Positions 51,576-60,956 of a stretch of DNA of 64,000 nt are shown here, piece by piece; positions within the stretch are counted from its first letter, which is position 1, and the number at the start of each line of letters is the position of its first letter. Source of the stretch: Pseudomonadota bacterium. GTDB lineage: Bacteria; Pseudomonadota; Alphaproteobacteria; Dongiales; Dongiaceae. A program made the translations under genes and the position numbers. The notes below the pieces were generated by a model. It had not been told where the DNA came from. It did no database searches and was given only the letters and a program-made list of their open reading frames with translations. The stretch spans positions 496,001-560,000 of the forward strand of contig JAJYUT010000001.1 of the NCBI GenBank assembly GCA_021792365.1. Direction: 5' to 3'.

Positions 51576-52658
51576 ATGGCCTCTGACGATCCTCGCGACG
51601 CCGACGCCGCCCGCTTGGCGGAGCTCGAAGCGCAGAATCATGAGCTTCTGCGCACCCAGCATATGCACCGCATCCTGCTGGAGAGCATTGTCGATTACGC
51701 AGTCTTTACGCTCGACACCGATCTGCGCGTGACCAGCTGGAACACCGGCGGACAGCGCCTGCTGGGGTGGGCGGCCGACGAGATCCTGGGTCAGCCCGGC
51801 GAGATCTTGTTCGTGCCGGAGGATCGCGCCAGCAATGTGCCTGCGATCGAAGCGCAGACAGCCGTTGCCGAAGGGCGGGCCGCCAACGAGCGGTGGCACG
51901 TCCGCAAGGACGGCAGCCGCTTCTGGGGCGCCGGGCTCACCATGCCGTTGCGCGACGGCTACCGGCTGGAGGGTTTCGTCAAGATCATGCGCGACCAGAC
52001 CGAGCGGCGCCGGTCGGAGCATGCGCGCAAGCTGCTGATCGGCGAGTTGTCCCACCGCATGAAGAACACGCTTGCTCTGGTGCAGGCGCTGGCCGAGCAG
52101 ACGCTACGGCACGCGCCAGACCCGGCCATGTTCGCGAAGTCATATCGCGAGCGCCTGGTCGCGCTGTCCCGCGCGCATGACCTGCTCACCCAGGAGGCCT
52201 GGGACAAGGCGTCCGTCGCCGACGTGGTGGATACCGCGATCGGCGCGTGGATGAGCGGCGGCCGCGTGACGGCGCAGGGGCCGGAGGTCTGGCTCGCCCC
52301 GCAGCAGGCGATGACCTTCAGCCTGGCCATGCATGAGCTTGCGACCAATGCCGCGAAATACGGCGCGCTCTCGAGGCCGGAAGGTCGCGTTGCGATCTCG
52401 TGGCGCGGCGAGGAGGAGATCGTGCTTGATTGGGTTGAGACCGGCGGCCCGCCGGTCAGCCCGCCGAGCCGGCGCGGCTTCGGGTCGGTGCTCCTGACCC
52501 AGGCCTTGCGCAGCGCCGTGAACGGCGACGTGCGACTCGACTTCAGGCCGAGCGGCCTTCATCTGCAGGTGCGCTTCAAGCGTCCGGACCTGTCGGCGGC
52601 CAGTGTCGAGGCCAGTGTCGAGGCCAGTGTCGAGGCCGGGGATCCCAGCCGCGCCTGA
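51576..52658 (+). CDS. PAS-domain HWE-family histidine kinase
   Basis: A 360-residue soluble sensor kinase. Short coiled start, one PAS domain (about 32-145, VDYAVFTLDTDLRVTSWN ... KDGSRFWG), then HWE kinase core: H160 in ELSHRMKNTLALVQ, a HELATNAAKYGAL N-box near 260, and GFGSVL for the G-box. Such kinases often serve the general stress response or light sensing in alphaproteobacteria; the PAS lacks the LOV cysteine motif NCRFLQ. The C-terminus carries a 12-nt tandem repeat giving SVEA three times. No response regulator adjoins. Confidence 0.9.
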   Translation: MASDDPRDADAARLAELEAQNHELLRTQHMHRILLESIVDYAVFTLDTDLRVTSWNTGGQRLLGWAADEILGQPGEILFVPEDRASNVPAIEAQTAVAEGRAANERWHVRKDGSRFWGAGLTMPLRDGYRLEGFVKIMRDQTERRRSEHARKLLIGELSHRMKNTLALVQALAEQTLRHAPDPAMFAKSYRERLVALSRAHDLLTQEAWDKASVADVVDTAIGAWMSGGRVTAQGPEVWLAPQQAMTFSLAMHELATNAAKYGALSRPEGRVAISWRGEEEIVLDWVETGGPPVSPPSRRGFGSVLLTQALRSAVNGDVRLDFRPSGLHLQVRFKRPDLSAASVEASVEASVEAGDPSRA

Positions 52659-52783
52659 TAGCGGTGCTTGATGTTCTTCCCGCCGCCCGGCCGGCCTGCG
52701 TCGCTTCTCGCCACCGGCGCGGCAACGACTTGCGGACACTCTCCTGGTCAATAGCCGGTCGATGAGGCCGGCGCGCGATGGCG

Positions 52784-55057
52784 CTAGCGCGCATGCACCA
52801 TGGTCGCGAGCGCGGCGAAGGCGGCGGCGGTGACGATGTCGTTGACCGTCGCGCCCATCTGCACGATCTGCACCGGCTTGGCGAGGCCCACCAGCACCGG
52901 GCCGATCACCGTCTCGCCGAGCTGCTTCATCAGCTTGGCGGTGATGTTGGCGGAATGGAGCGCCGGCATGATGAGGATGTTGGCGGGACCGGATAGCCGG
53001 CTGAAGGGATAGAGCTCCTTCATCAGGCCGTAATCGAGCGCGACGTCGGCCTGCATCTCGCCCTCGTATTCGAAGTCGACGCGGCGGGCGTCCATCACCC
53101 CGACCGCCTCGCGGATGCGCTCGGCCTTCTCGCGCGGCGGATTGCCGAAATTCGAGAAGGAGAGGAAGGCGACGCGCGGTTCGTGCCCCAATTGGCGCGC
53201 GAGGGAGGCGGATTGCACCGCGAAATCCGCAAGCTGCTCCGCATTCGGCACTTCGTGCACCGAAGTGTCGGCGATGAGGACGGTGCGCCCGCGCGCCACC
53301 ACCACGGAGATCGCCATCAGGGTCTGGTGCTCGCGCACCGGGATGACCTTGAGCACGTCCTCCAGGCAGACGGCGAAGCTGCGCGTGGTGCCGGTCACCA
53401 TGGCGTCGGCGTGGCCGGCCTCCACCATGCAGGCGCCGAACACGTTGCGGTCCTGGTTCACCATGCGCTGCACGTCGCGCTGCAGAGAGCCGCGCCGGTG
53501 CAGCCTGGCATAGAGCATCTCGTGATAGGCCTTGGTGTGCGGCGAGTTGGCGGCGTTCACGATCTCGATCCCCGCCGCCTCGCCCAGGCCCGCCTGCTTG
53601 ATGGTGTCGTGGATGCGCTCGGTCCGGCCGATCAGCACCGGCGTGCCGTAGCCCGCCGCGCGATAGGCGAGCGCGGCGCGGATCACGCGCTCCTCCTCGC
53701 CTTCCGCGAACACCACGCGCCGCGGATTGAGGTGCAGCCGCTCGAAAATAAGGTGCATGGAGGCGGCGGCGGGATCGAGCCGCCCCGCCAGCGTCGCCTT
53801 GTACTCATCCATGTCGACGATCGGCTTGCGCGCGACGCCGCTGTCCATCGCCGCCTTGGCGACCGCCGCCGGCACCCAGGAGATGAGGCGCGGATCGAAC
53901 GGCACGGGGATGATGTAGTCCGGCCCGAAGCGCAGCCGCCGCCCGGCATAAGCGGCATCGACCTCGTCGGGCACGTCCTCGCGCGCCAGTGCCGCCAGGG
54001 CTTCGGCCGCCGCGATCTTCATCTCGTCATTGATGGTGCGCGCGCGCACGTCCAGCGCCCCGCGGAAGATGTAGGGAAAGCCGAGCACGTTGTTGACCTG
54101 GTTCGGATAGTCGCTGCGCCCCGTCGCGATGATCGCGTCGGAGCGCACGGCCCGCACCTCCTCCGGCGTGATCTCCGGATCGGGATTTGCCATGGCGAAG
54201 ACGATGGGCTTCGCGGCCATGCTTTTCACCATGTCGTCGGTCACCGCGCCCTTCACCGACAGGCCATAGAACACGTCTGCGCCCACCATGGCCTCAGCCA
54301 AGGTGCGGGCGTCGGTCGCGACCGCATGGGCGGACTTCCACTGGTTCATGCCGTCGGTGCGGCCCTGGTAAATGACGCCCTTGGTGTCGCACAGGATCGC
54401 CTGGTCGTGCGGCAGGCCCATGCGCTTGAGCAGCTCGACGCAGGCGATCGAGGCGGCGCCCGCGCCGTTCACCACCATCTTGACGTCCTTCAGCTTGCGC
54501 CCGGTCAGATGCAGCGCATTGAGGAGGCCCGCGGTCGCGATGATCGCGGTGCCGTGCTGGTCGTCATGGAATACCGGGATGTCCATCAACTCGCGCAACC
54601 GCTGCTCGATGATGAAGCATTCCGGGGCCTTGATGTCCTCCAGGTTGATGCCGCCGAAAGCGGGGCCGAGATAGCGCACCGAGTTGACGAAGGCGTCGAC
54701 CTCCTCGGTGTCGATCTCGAGATCGATGGAATCGATATCGGCGAAGCGCTTGAACAGCGCGGCCTTGCCTTCCATCACCGGCTTTGCCGCAAGGGCGCCC
54801 AGATTGCCGAGCCCCAGCACCGCCGTGCCGTTCGAGATGACGGCGACGAAATTGCCCTTGGCGGTGTAGTCGTAGGCTGTCGCCGGGTCCTTCTCGATCG
54901 CGAGACACGGCCAGGCGACGCCGGGCGAATAGGCCAGCGACAAATCGCGTTGCGTTGTCAGCGGCTTGGTGGCGATGATCTGGAGCTTGCCGGGCCGCCC
55001 CGTGCTGTGGAAAACAAGCGCTTCCTCTTCGGTGACACGCGGCTTATTGGTGGACAT
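52784..55057 (-). CDS. maeB: NADP-dependent malic enzyme with phosphotransacetylase-like domain (MaeB)
   Basis: A 757-residue enzyme: N-terminal malic enzyme (about 1-430) with [16 protein letters not shown], the NAD(P) fold [19 protein letters not shown] and [10 protein letters not shown], then a C-terminal phosphotransacetylase-like domain (about 430-757, [20 protein letters not shown] ... [13 protein letters not shown]). It decarboxylates malate to pyruvate, giving NADPH; the PTA part is usually regulatory (acetyl-CoA sensing). Normal length. It is divergent from mutS with a 300-nt gap that holds palindromic repeat copy 2. Confidence 0.96.
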   Translation of the reverse strand: MSTNKPRVTEEEALVFHSTGRPGKLQIIATKPLTTQRDLSLAYSPGVAWPCLAIEKDPATAYDYTAKGNFVAVISNGTAVLGLGNLGALAAKPVMEGKAALFKRFADIDSIDLEIDTEEVDAFVNSVRYLGPAFGGINLEDIKAPECFIIEQRLRELMDIPVFHDDQHGTAIIATAGLLNALHLTGRKLKDVKMVVNGAGAASIACVELLKRMGLPHDQAILCDTKGVIYQGRTDGMNQWKSAHAVATDARTLAEAMVGADVFYGLSVKGAVTDDMVKSMAAKPIVFAMANPDPEITPEEVRAVRSDAIIATGRSDYPNQVNNVLGFPYIFRGALDVRARTINDEMKIAAAEALAALAREDVPDEVDAAYAGRRLRFGPDYIIPVPFDPRLISWVPAAVAKAAMDSGVARKPIVDMDEYKATLAGRLDPAAASMHLIFERLHLNPRRVVFAEGEEERVIRAALAYRAAGYGTPVLIGRTERIHDTIKQAGLGEAAGIEIVNAANSPHTKAYHEMLYARLHRRGSLQRDVQRMVNQDRNVFGACMVEAGHADAMVTGTTRSFAVCLEDVLKVIPVREHQTLMAISVVVARGRTVLIADTSVHEVPNAEQLADFAVQSASLARQLGHEPRVAFLSFSNFGNPPREKAERIREAVGVMDARRVDFEYEGEMQADVALDYGLMKELYPFSRLSGPANILIMPALHSANITAKLMKQLGETVIGPVLVGLAKPVQIVQMGATVNDIVTAAAFAALATMVHAR

Positions 55058-55227
55058 GGAAAGTCTTAGCGCTCCCCTGTTTCTTCTTCGCGGCCCTGCC
55101 TGCAGCAGGGCGAACCCTCAGGCTGGCATGAATTCGAGCAGGTTGCAAAGGGTTGGCTTGGTTGAAGGCGCTTGGGGCGGGGCAGTGGCTCCCTCCTTTG
55201 CAGCCCACTCCTTATCAGTCTCTACTC

Positions 55228-55329
55228 CGTCATCCCAAGGCTTGGCCTTGGGATCCACGAGTTTGCCTGAAGAAGCGGGGTCTGGGACGCGGAAACTCGT
55301 GGATGGCAAGGCCACGCCTTGCCATGACG
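55228..55329 (+). repeat. Bipartite palindromic repeat, copy 2
   Basis: The 102-nt partner of the element at 9283-9384, in reverse orientation. First arm hairpin ATCCCAAGG...CCTTGGGAT, inner ATCCACGAGTTT and AAACTCGTGGAT, second arm hairpin ATGGCAAGG...CCTTGCCAT. Arms differ from copy 1 at only three or four positions, while the 26-nt centres are unrelated. It ends 27 nt before the mutS ATG, so lies in the mutS leader. Confidence 0.85.
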
Positions 55330-55356
55330 ACGACATGCGACATTGGGAGTGGCCCC

Positions 55357-58035
55357 ATGTCTGACTCCCAGCGCATTGCCGCCGAGGGTCCTGAGGTGCC
55401 GGATGCCGCCACCACGCCCCTGATGGCGCAGTACCTGGCGATGAAGCGCCAGCATCCGGACGCGCTGCTGTTCTACCGCATGGGCGATTTCTACGAGCTG
55501 TTCTTCGAGGATGCGGAGAAGGCGGCGGCGGCGCTCGGCATCGTGCTCACCACCCGCGGGCTGCATCTGGGCGAGCCGATCAAGATGTGCGGCGTGCCGA
55601 TCCACGCCGCCGAAGGGTACCTGAACCGCCTGATCCGCAAGGGCTTCAAGGTCGCGGTTTGCGAGCAGACGGAGGACCCGGCGGAAGCCAGGAAGCGCGG
55701 CAGCAAATCCGTGGTGCGGCGCGACGTGGTGCGGGTGGTGACGCCCGGCACGCTCACCGAAGATGGGCTGCTCGACGCCGCCAGCCACAACTACCTCTGC
55801 GCCCTGGCGGATGCCGGCGGCGGGCTCGGCCTCGCCTGGGTCGACATCTCGACCGGCCAGTTCCGCGCCCAGGCGATCGAGCGCAAGGCGCTGCCCGCCG
55901 CGCTCGCCCGCCTCGATCCGACCGAGATCCTGCTGCCGGAGCGCCTGCTGCTGCAGAGCGATCTCTACGAGTTGTTCCAGGAATGGAAATCGGCGCTCTC
56001 GCCTTTGCCCAATGCGCGCTTCGACAGCGAGAACGCGCGGCTGCGCCTGCAGAACTTCCACAAGGTGGCGGCGCTCGACGCCTTCGGCGCCTTCACCCGC
56101 GCGGAGCTCGCGGCGGCCGGCGCGATCCTCGACTATGTCGAGTTGACCCAGCAGGGCAAGATGCCGCGCCTTACGCAGCTGGCGCGCATCGGCGCGGGCG
56201 CGATCCTGGAGATCGACGCCGCGACGCGCCGCAACCTGGAGCTTTCCCGCACCCTCGGCGGCGAGCGCCAGGGCAGCCTGCTTTCCATCATCGACCGCAC
56301 CGTGACCGGCGCCGGCGCGCGGCTGCTCGGCGAGTGGCTGTCCGCGCCCTTGACCGATGTCGCGGCGATCGGCGCGCGGCAGGACGCCATCGCGCATCTG
56401 CTCAGCGAGACGCGGCTGCGCGAGGATCTGCGCGCGCAGCTCAAGAAGGCGCCGGATCTGGAGCGCGCGCTCTCGCGCCTGTCGCTCGACCGCGGCGGCC
56501 CGCGCGACCTCGCCGCCATCCGCGACGGCTTGAAGGCCGCGGCGGAGATCAGGCAGCTCTTCGCCGAGACGCGCTTTGCCTCGCCGCCGCCGCTGCTGCA
56601 ACAGGCGCTGACGGACCTTGGGCATCACGGCGACCTGATCGACCGCCTCGCCCGCGCCTTGGCCGAAAGCCTGCCGCTGCTGGCGCGCGACGGCGGCTTC
56701 ATCGCGCAAGGCTATCTGCCGGAGCTCGACCAGTGGCGCAGCCTGCGCGATGATTCGCGCAAGCTGATCCTGGAGCTGGAGGCGCGCTACCGCGCCGACC
56801 TCGGCATCGGGTCGCTCAAGATCAAGCACAACAACGTGCTGGGCTATTTCGTCGAGGCGACGACGACTCAGGCCGACAAGGTGAAGGCCGACAGCCGCTT
56901 CATCCAGCGCCAGTCGACCGCCAATGCGACGCGCTTCACGACGGTGGAGCTGGGCGAGCTGGAGACCAAGATCTCGCAGGCCGCCGACAAGGCGGTGGCT
57001 CTCGAGCTGCGCCTGTTCCAGGATCTCGTGACCGAGGTGACCGCGCGCGCCGATGGCGTGTCCAAGGCGGCCGGCGCGCTCGCCCTGACCGACGTGGCGG
57101 CGGGTCTTGCCGAACTGGCCGAGACGGAAAGCTGGTCGCGCCCGCATGTGATGCGCGACGGCGTGTTCCGCATCGCGCGCGGCCGTCATCCCGTCGTCGA
57201 GGCGGCGCTGAAAAGGACAGGCGCCGACAGCTTCGTCGCCAATGATTGCGACCTCAGCGACGGCCAGCGCCTGTGGCTGGTGACCGGCCCCAACATGGCG
57301 GGCAAGTCGACGTTCCTGCGCCAGAACGCGCTGATCGTGATCCTGGCGCAGATGGGCAGCTTCGTGCCCGCCAGCCAGGCGGAGATCGGGATCGTCGACA
57401 AGGTGTTCAGCCGCGTCGGCGCCGCCGACGATCTTGCGCGCGGCCGCTCGACGTTCATGGTGGAGATGGTGGAAACCGCCGCCATCCTCAACCAGGCGAC
57501 CGAGCGCTCGCTGGTCATCCTCGACGAGATCGGCCGCGGCACCGCGACCTTCGACGGCCTCTCGATCGCCTGGGCGACGCTCGAGCATCTGCACGAGGTG
57601 AACAAGTGCCGCGCCCTGTTCGCAACGCACTACCACGAGCTCACGAGCCTCGCCGCGCGCCTGCCCGAGATGAAGCCCCACACCATGAAAGTGAGGGAGT
57701 GGCAGGGAACGGTGAAGTTCCTGCACGAGATCGCCCCCGGCGCCGCCGACCGCTCCTACGGCATCCACGTCGCCGAGCTTGCCGGCCTGCCGGCCGCGGT
57801 GATCGCGCGGGCGCAGGAAGTGCTGAGTACGCTGGAGCAAGGCGAGCAGGCGAGCGCCCTCACACGCCTTGCCGATGACTTGCCTCTGTTCTCCGCCGCC
57901 GTGGCAATGGCAGCGAAACCCACCGGCGCGTCCGAACCCAGCGCCCTGGAGCGCGCGCTGGCGGAGATCAATCCCGATGAACTCTCGCCGAAGGAAGCGC
58001 TGGAGGTGCTGTATCGGCTGAGAGGAATAACTTAA
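55357..58035 (+). CDS. mutS: DNA mismatch repair protein MutS
   Basis: Mismatch recognition ATPase, 892 residues. The mismatch-binding Phe-x-Glu is F45-Y46-E47 (MGDFYELFF). Walker [10 protein letters not shown] at 644-652, Walker [17 protein letters not shown], and the ST-motif region follow. The C-terminal end has the helical tail [18 protein letters not shown] at 55357 lies before [11 protein letters not shown]; the frame is open 68 codons farther through the repeat, which I do not count. The palindromic repeat in its leader could affect expression. No mutL nearby. Confidence 0.97.
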   Translation: MSDSQRIAAEGPEVPDAATTPLMAQYLAMKRQHPDALLFYRMGDFYELFFEDAEKAAAALGIVLTTRGLHLGEPIKMCGVPIHAAEGYLNRLIRKGFKVAVCEQTEDPAEARKRGSKSVVRRDVVRVVTPGTLTEDGLLDAASHNYLCALADAGGGLGLAWVDISTGQFRAQAIERKALPAALARLDPTEILLPERLLLQSDLYELFQEWKSALSPLPNARFDSENARLRLQNFHKVAALDAFGAFTRAELAAAGAILDYVELTQQGKMPRLTQLARIGAGAILEIDAATRRNLELSRTLGGERQGSLLSIIDRTVTGAGARLLGEWLSAPLTDVAAIGARQDAIAHLLSETRLREDLRAQLKKAPDLERALSRLSLDRGGPRDLAAIRDGLKAAAEIRQLFAETRFASPPPLLQQALTDLGHHGDLIDRLARALAESLPLLARDGGFIAQGYLPELDQWRSLRDDSRKLILELEARYRADLGIGSLKIKHNNVLGYFVEATTTQADKVKADSRFIQRQSTANATRFTTVELGELETKISQAADKAVALELRLFQDLVTEVTARADGVSKAAGALALTDVAAGLAELAETESWSRPHVMRDGVFRIARGRHPVVEAALKRTGADSFVANDCDLSDGQRLWLVTGPNMAGKSTFLRQNALIVILAQMGSFVPASQAEIGIVDKVFSRVGAADDLARGRSTFMVEMVETAAILNQATERSLVILDEIGRGTATFDGLSIAWATLEHLHEVNKCRALFATHYHELTSLAARLPEMKPHTMKVREWQGTVKFLHEIAPGAADRSYGIHVAELAGLPAAVIARAQEVLSTLEQGEQASALTRLADDLPLFSAAVAMAAKPTGASEPSALERALAEINPDELSPKEALEVLYRLRGIT

Positions 58036-58085
58036 CCTTTGTTATGTAGTCCTTTTCTCGTTGCATTTGCCGGCGAGGATTCGCG

Positions 58086-58595
58086 ATGTTTCGCTTTAAG
58101 TGCACGTCCTGTCATCAGTGGCACGAGGGGATGCCAACATTCGGGGCCGAGGCACCGCTATACTACCATGCGATTCCAGCCGAGGAGCGTGACCGACGTT
58201 GCTTACTGGATAGCGACACATGCGTCGTCGATGATGAGTTCTTTTTCGTTCGCGGGTGCCTCGATATTCCAGTCATCGGAGAGCGGGAGCGGTTTTCGTG
58301 GGGCGTCTGGGTCTCTTTGAGCAAGGAGAATTTCGCCAAGTTCAAACAGGTCTTCCACGAACAGAAACGGTCGCACATAGGGCCATTCTTCGGTTGGTTG
58401 TCTGCTGCGCTTCCACTCTATCCTGACACCGAGAACCTGAAGACTCGCGCTCATCTTCGAGACAACGGCGCGCGACCCTACATTGAAGTCGAACCGACCG
58501 ATCATCCCCTTGCGGTCGAGCAGAGAAACGGCATCCCCGTATCCCGGGTCGCGGAAATCTATGCCTACTGTGAGGAGCGCGCTTGGCGAAGCTAG
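58086..58595 (+). CDS. DUF2199 family protein
   Basis: A 169-residue cytoplasmic protein with an N-terminal zinc-ribbon-like CTSCHQWHEG and the DUF2199 pattern: YYHAIPAEERDRRCLLDSDTCVVDDEFFFVRGCLDIPV, then GVWVSLSKENFAKF. GC content and codon choice are lower than for mutS, and the flanks hold a toxin module, so the gene may be a later arrival. The family is widespread but has no known function. It follows mutS by 50 nt. Confidence 0.85.
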   Translation: MFRFKCTSCHQWHEGMPTFGAEAPLYYHAIPAEERDRRCLLDSDTCVVDDEFFFVRGCLDIPVIGERERFSWGVWVSLSKENFAKFKQVFHEQKRSHIGPFFGWLSAALPLYPDTENLKTRAHLRDNGARPYIEVEPTDHPLAVEQRNGIPVSRVAEIYAYCEERAWRS

Positions 58596-58634
58596 GGACT
58601 CCTTCGAAAAATTGAGGACCAGAGTCTAGCGGCC

Positions 58635-58883
58635 CTATTTCCGCTTCCTTTTCGTCCTCTGTGGCCTAGCGTCGTTCGCCGCGTGTCGCTCCATGTATTT
58701 CCTTAGCACCTTATTGACCGCCGTCTAGTACTGCGGGGCAGTTGCCTTGAACAAAGCAATCACGTCAGCATCGAGGCGGATTGTGACCGGCAGCTTGATG
58801 GGGCGGTAGAACCGGCCGACGTGCCCCTTGCTCCAGTCCGTCACCTCCGGGATATCGCTGGTGTCGATTGCCGAATCCGGCAT
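58635..58883 (-). pseudogene. BrnA-type antitoxin interrupted by a stop codon
   Basis: From ATG 58883 the frame gives 52 residues (MPDSAIDTSDIPEVTDWSKG, then GRFYRPIKLPVTIRLDADVIALFKATAPQY) and meets TAG at 58725-58727. Past the TAG the same frame continues as TAVNKVLRKYMERHA and ends at 58635. This is a BrnA pattern, where QTxINxVLR follows; one C-to-T change (CAG to TAG) explains the break. The ribbon-helix-helix DNA-binding end is therefore lost unless suppressed. The start context is poor, directly behind brnT in the same frame. Confidence 0.7.
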
Positions 58884-58907
58884 TTTCTCCAGCGCCGCCA
58901 GTTCCGT

Positions 58908-59192
58908 TCACGTGCGCTCATCGTGCCGCTTGCGCTCCGCCTTTGTGGCCTTGCGCGCTGAGATGATGCGGACGATTTCTTCACCATGTTCATCATCATA
59001 GGTATGAGCGACCAAGAAGATCGCTACAGGCCCAACAGGCCGATTGTCTGCCAACGCTTCTTCGCCGTCTTCATGGCGGTCCTGAATGCTGATGTGGTTC
59101 GGATCGTCGAAGACGCGGCGCGTCAGTTCGAAACTGACACCGTGCTTCTGCCGATTGGCAGCATCCTTCTGCGGGTCCCATGTGAACCGCAC
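58908..59192 (-). CDS. brnT: BrnT-type toxin
   Basis: A 94-residue BrnT ribonuclease-like toxin (RelE fold): GTG start in RFTWDPQKDAANRQKHGVSFE, then VFDDPNHISIQDRHEDGEEALADNRPVG and the C-terminal EEIVRIISARKATKAERKRH, which carries the usual Arg/Lys active residues. The frame is open 26 codons upstream, but the family begins at (M)RFTWDP. Toxin appears complete; its antitoxin downstream is interrupted, which is unusual for a live module, so the toxin may be silent or neutralised in trans. Confidence 0.82.
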   Translation of the reverse strand: MRFTWDPQKDAANRQKHGVSFELTRRVFDDPNHISIQDRHEDGEEALADNRPVGPVAIFLVAHTYDDEHGEEIVRIISARKATKAERKRHDERT

Positions 59193-59347
59193 GTAAATTC
59201 TATCTACAAAATTGTATTTACAGCCGGCTAAACTTTCCGCGCTTGTGCCATTTATGGATGCCGCCCGCATTCAGCTACAATCGGCAAGAGAGGCGATCCG
59301 GCGCTTACCACTCCGAGTGTTCATCCGCCCGGAAATCGGTATTGCAA

Positions 59348-59364
59348 ATGCGAATTATTCGCAT
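59348..59364. promoter_or_regulatory. Perfect palindrome, likely Fur box before hemS
   Basis: ATGCGAATTATTCGCAT: 8-bp arms around one T. It matches the TGCGAAT/ATTCGCA type of iron box described for alphaproteobacterial Fur proteins. It lies 58 nt before the hemS ATG, overlapping an AT-rich ATATAAATA stretch that could be the -10 region. Confidence 0.65.
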
Positions 59365-59421
59365 ATAAATACAGGCGGTCACTCGGCTTCGTCCTGAAGC
59401 CTGCCTTGGAGGGGGAATTTC

Positions 59422-60516
59422 ATGTCAGCCGTCGGGCCAAATGCCCAGACGCCGAACGGGGACGTTCGGCGCGAAATTGCGCAGCGATGGGCCGATCTGA
59501 AGGCGAACACACCGCATCTACGGGCGCGCGACGCGGCGGCGCAACTCGGGCTCAGCGAGGCCCAGTTGGTGGACAGCCGAGTGGGCGACGGCGCCGTGCG
59601 GCTCAAGGCCGATTGGCCGGCCTTCTTTGCGGCCCTTCCGGGGCTTGGCCGGATCATGGCGCTGACGCGCAACGAGGAAGCGGTGCATGAGCGCCGCGGG
59701 ACCTATCACCAGGCGAGCTTCGAAGGCCATGTCGGGCTGGTCCTGGGGCCGGAGATCGACCTGCGCATTTTCCTCAGCCACTGGCGTTTCCTGTTCGCTC
59801 TCGCGGAGAACGGCCGCAACGGCGTGATGCGCAGCCTGCAGGTCTTCGACGCGCGGGGCATCGCCGTTCACAAGATCTATGCCGGGGAGGCGACCGACCA
59901 GGAGGCGTGGACGGCGCTGGTCGCGCGCTTGATCATGGAAGAGCCCATGGCCCCCCTGGCCGTCGTGCCGTTCGAGGCGGCGGCCCGCAAGACCGCGGAG
60001 GTGGATCGGGATGCGTTCCTGGCCGAATGGTCGGCGCTCAAGGACACGCATGAATTCTTCGGCTTCCTGAGGCGGCACAAGGTGGAGCCGACGGATGCCT
60101 TCCGCCTGTCCGAAGGGCGCTTCACCACGCGCCTTCCGGCGCAGGCCACGCATGACCTCCTCACCGGGGCCTCGGACCGCGACGTGCCGATCATGGTGTT
60201 CGTCGGCAATCCGGGCCTGATCCAGATCCATACCGGGCGGGTGAAACGGATCGAGCGCATGGGGCCCTGGCTCAACGTGCTGGATCCGGATTTCAACCTG
60301 CATCTGCGCGAGGATCGCATCGCGGAGAGCTGGCTCGTGCGCAAGCCGACCGTGGACGGAATCGTCACCTCGGTCGAAATTTTCAATCCCGAAGGCGGGC
60401 GCATCGGCAGCTTCTTCGGCGAACGCAAGCCGGGCAAACCGGAACTCGCCGCATGGCGCGATCTCGCCGAAGGCTTGGCGACGGCAGCGGGTGCGTCCCT
60501 GGCGGGCGTGGCCTGA
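59422..60516 (+). CDS. hemS: Hemin-degrading/haem-transfer protein HemS/HmuS
   Basis: A 364-residue cytoplasmic haem-binding protein built from two similar halves, as in HemS/ChuS/HmuS. Second half: THEFFGFLRRHKVEPTDAFRLS and FVGNPGLIQIHTGRVKRIERMGPWLNVLDPDFNLHLREDRI; the first half carries GRIMALTRNEEAVHERRGTY and FLSHWRFLFALAE. Candidate haem-ligand histidines lie in these blocks. GGAGGGGG precedes the ATG. It takes imported haem for storage or degradation. No haem receptor or hmuTUV is adjacent, which is unusual; the Fur-like box suggests iron control. Confidence 0.92.
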   Translation: MSAVGPNAQTPNGDVRREIAQRWADLKANTPHLRARDAAAQLGLSEAQLVDSRVGDGAVRLKADWPAFFAALPGLGRIMALTRNEEAVHERRGTYHQASFEGHVGLVLGPEIDLRIFLSHWRFLFALAENGRNGVMRSLQVFDARGIAVHKIYAGEATDQEAWTALVARLIMEEPMAPLAVVPFEAAARKTAEVDRDAFLAEWSALKDTHEFFGFLRRHKVEPTDAFRLSEGRFTTRLPAQATHDLLTGASDRDVPIMVFVGNPGLIQIHTGRVKRIERMGPWLNVLDPDFNLHLREDRIAESWLVRKPTVDGIVTSVEIFNPEGGRIGSFFGERKPGKPELAAWRDLAEGLATAAGASLAGVA

Positions 60517-60527
60517 GCGGCGCGGGT

Positions 60528-60569
60528 GGCCCGCCGGTCGTCGTGATCGCAAGCGCGCAGGAAGTGCTG
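60528..60569 (+). pseudogene. Short mutS-like fragment
   Basis: 42 nt resemble mutS 57784-57825, with 7 mismatches by eye; read in frame it gives PPVVVIASAQEVL against [13 protein letters not shown]. It is followed by no mutS sequence. Too short for certainty, but it lies in the same gap as a clear cytochrome c fragment. Confidence 0.4.
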
Positions 60570-60638
60570 GACGCGGTTAGGCGAAGATCCGCACGCGGCT
60601 GGCGTGATAGGTTGCTTACTGTACGAGCGTGAGGGCAA

Positions 60639-60777
60639 CTACTCCGGCATCTCCGCCCTGATCTTGATCTGCGAATACCAGGCCGAGACGTTCTCCATCG
60701 CCGGGTCGTCGAGGGACTGCGCGATGATGAACATCTGCTCGTGCTTGCGCTCGCCGCTTTTGAAAGCCTTGAGCTGG
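60639..60777 (-). pseudogene. Duplicate of the cytochrome c gene 3' end
   Basis: 139 nt match 61496-61634 without gaps and with 8 mismatches (about 94 percent). It covers the last 46 codons of the cytochrome c gene including the stop, but lacks the haem motif and any start. It lies 700 nt from the intact gene, on the same strand. Confidence 0.9.
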
Positions 60778-60956
60778 GGAATCGGGGTCAGAGTCGAATA
60801 TGGCCCGGCCGACTGCCTAAACGGTAGAAGCGTCCTGCCTGCTTCGTGCGCGCGCTCACGGTGGGCTCTCGCTTTGCCCGCGAGGGTCCGACCGGCGTGA
60901 TTGGTTTTGGTGGCATGGCGACATAATGGTTTGCACTGCGTCGTTTGCCACTCCTG
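60778..60956. other. Gene-free stretch with possible mobile-element border
   Basis: Starts directly at the end of the cytochrome c duplicate with GGAATCGGGGTCAGAGTCGA. Similar GGGGTCAGAGTC words are seen near ends of REP-type or transposase-linked repeats. The rest shows no gene or clear hairpin. Interpretation as an element border is a guess. Confidence 0.35.

Noticed and set aside
55222-57840. 872-codon open frame opposite mutS
   Set aside because: Antisense shadow; mutS is fully conserved on the plus strand.
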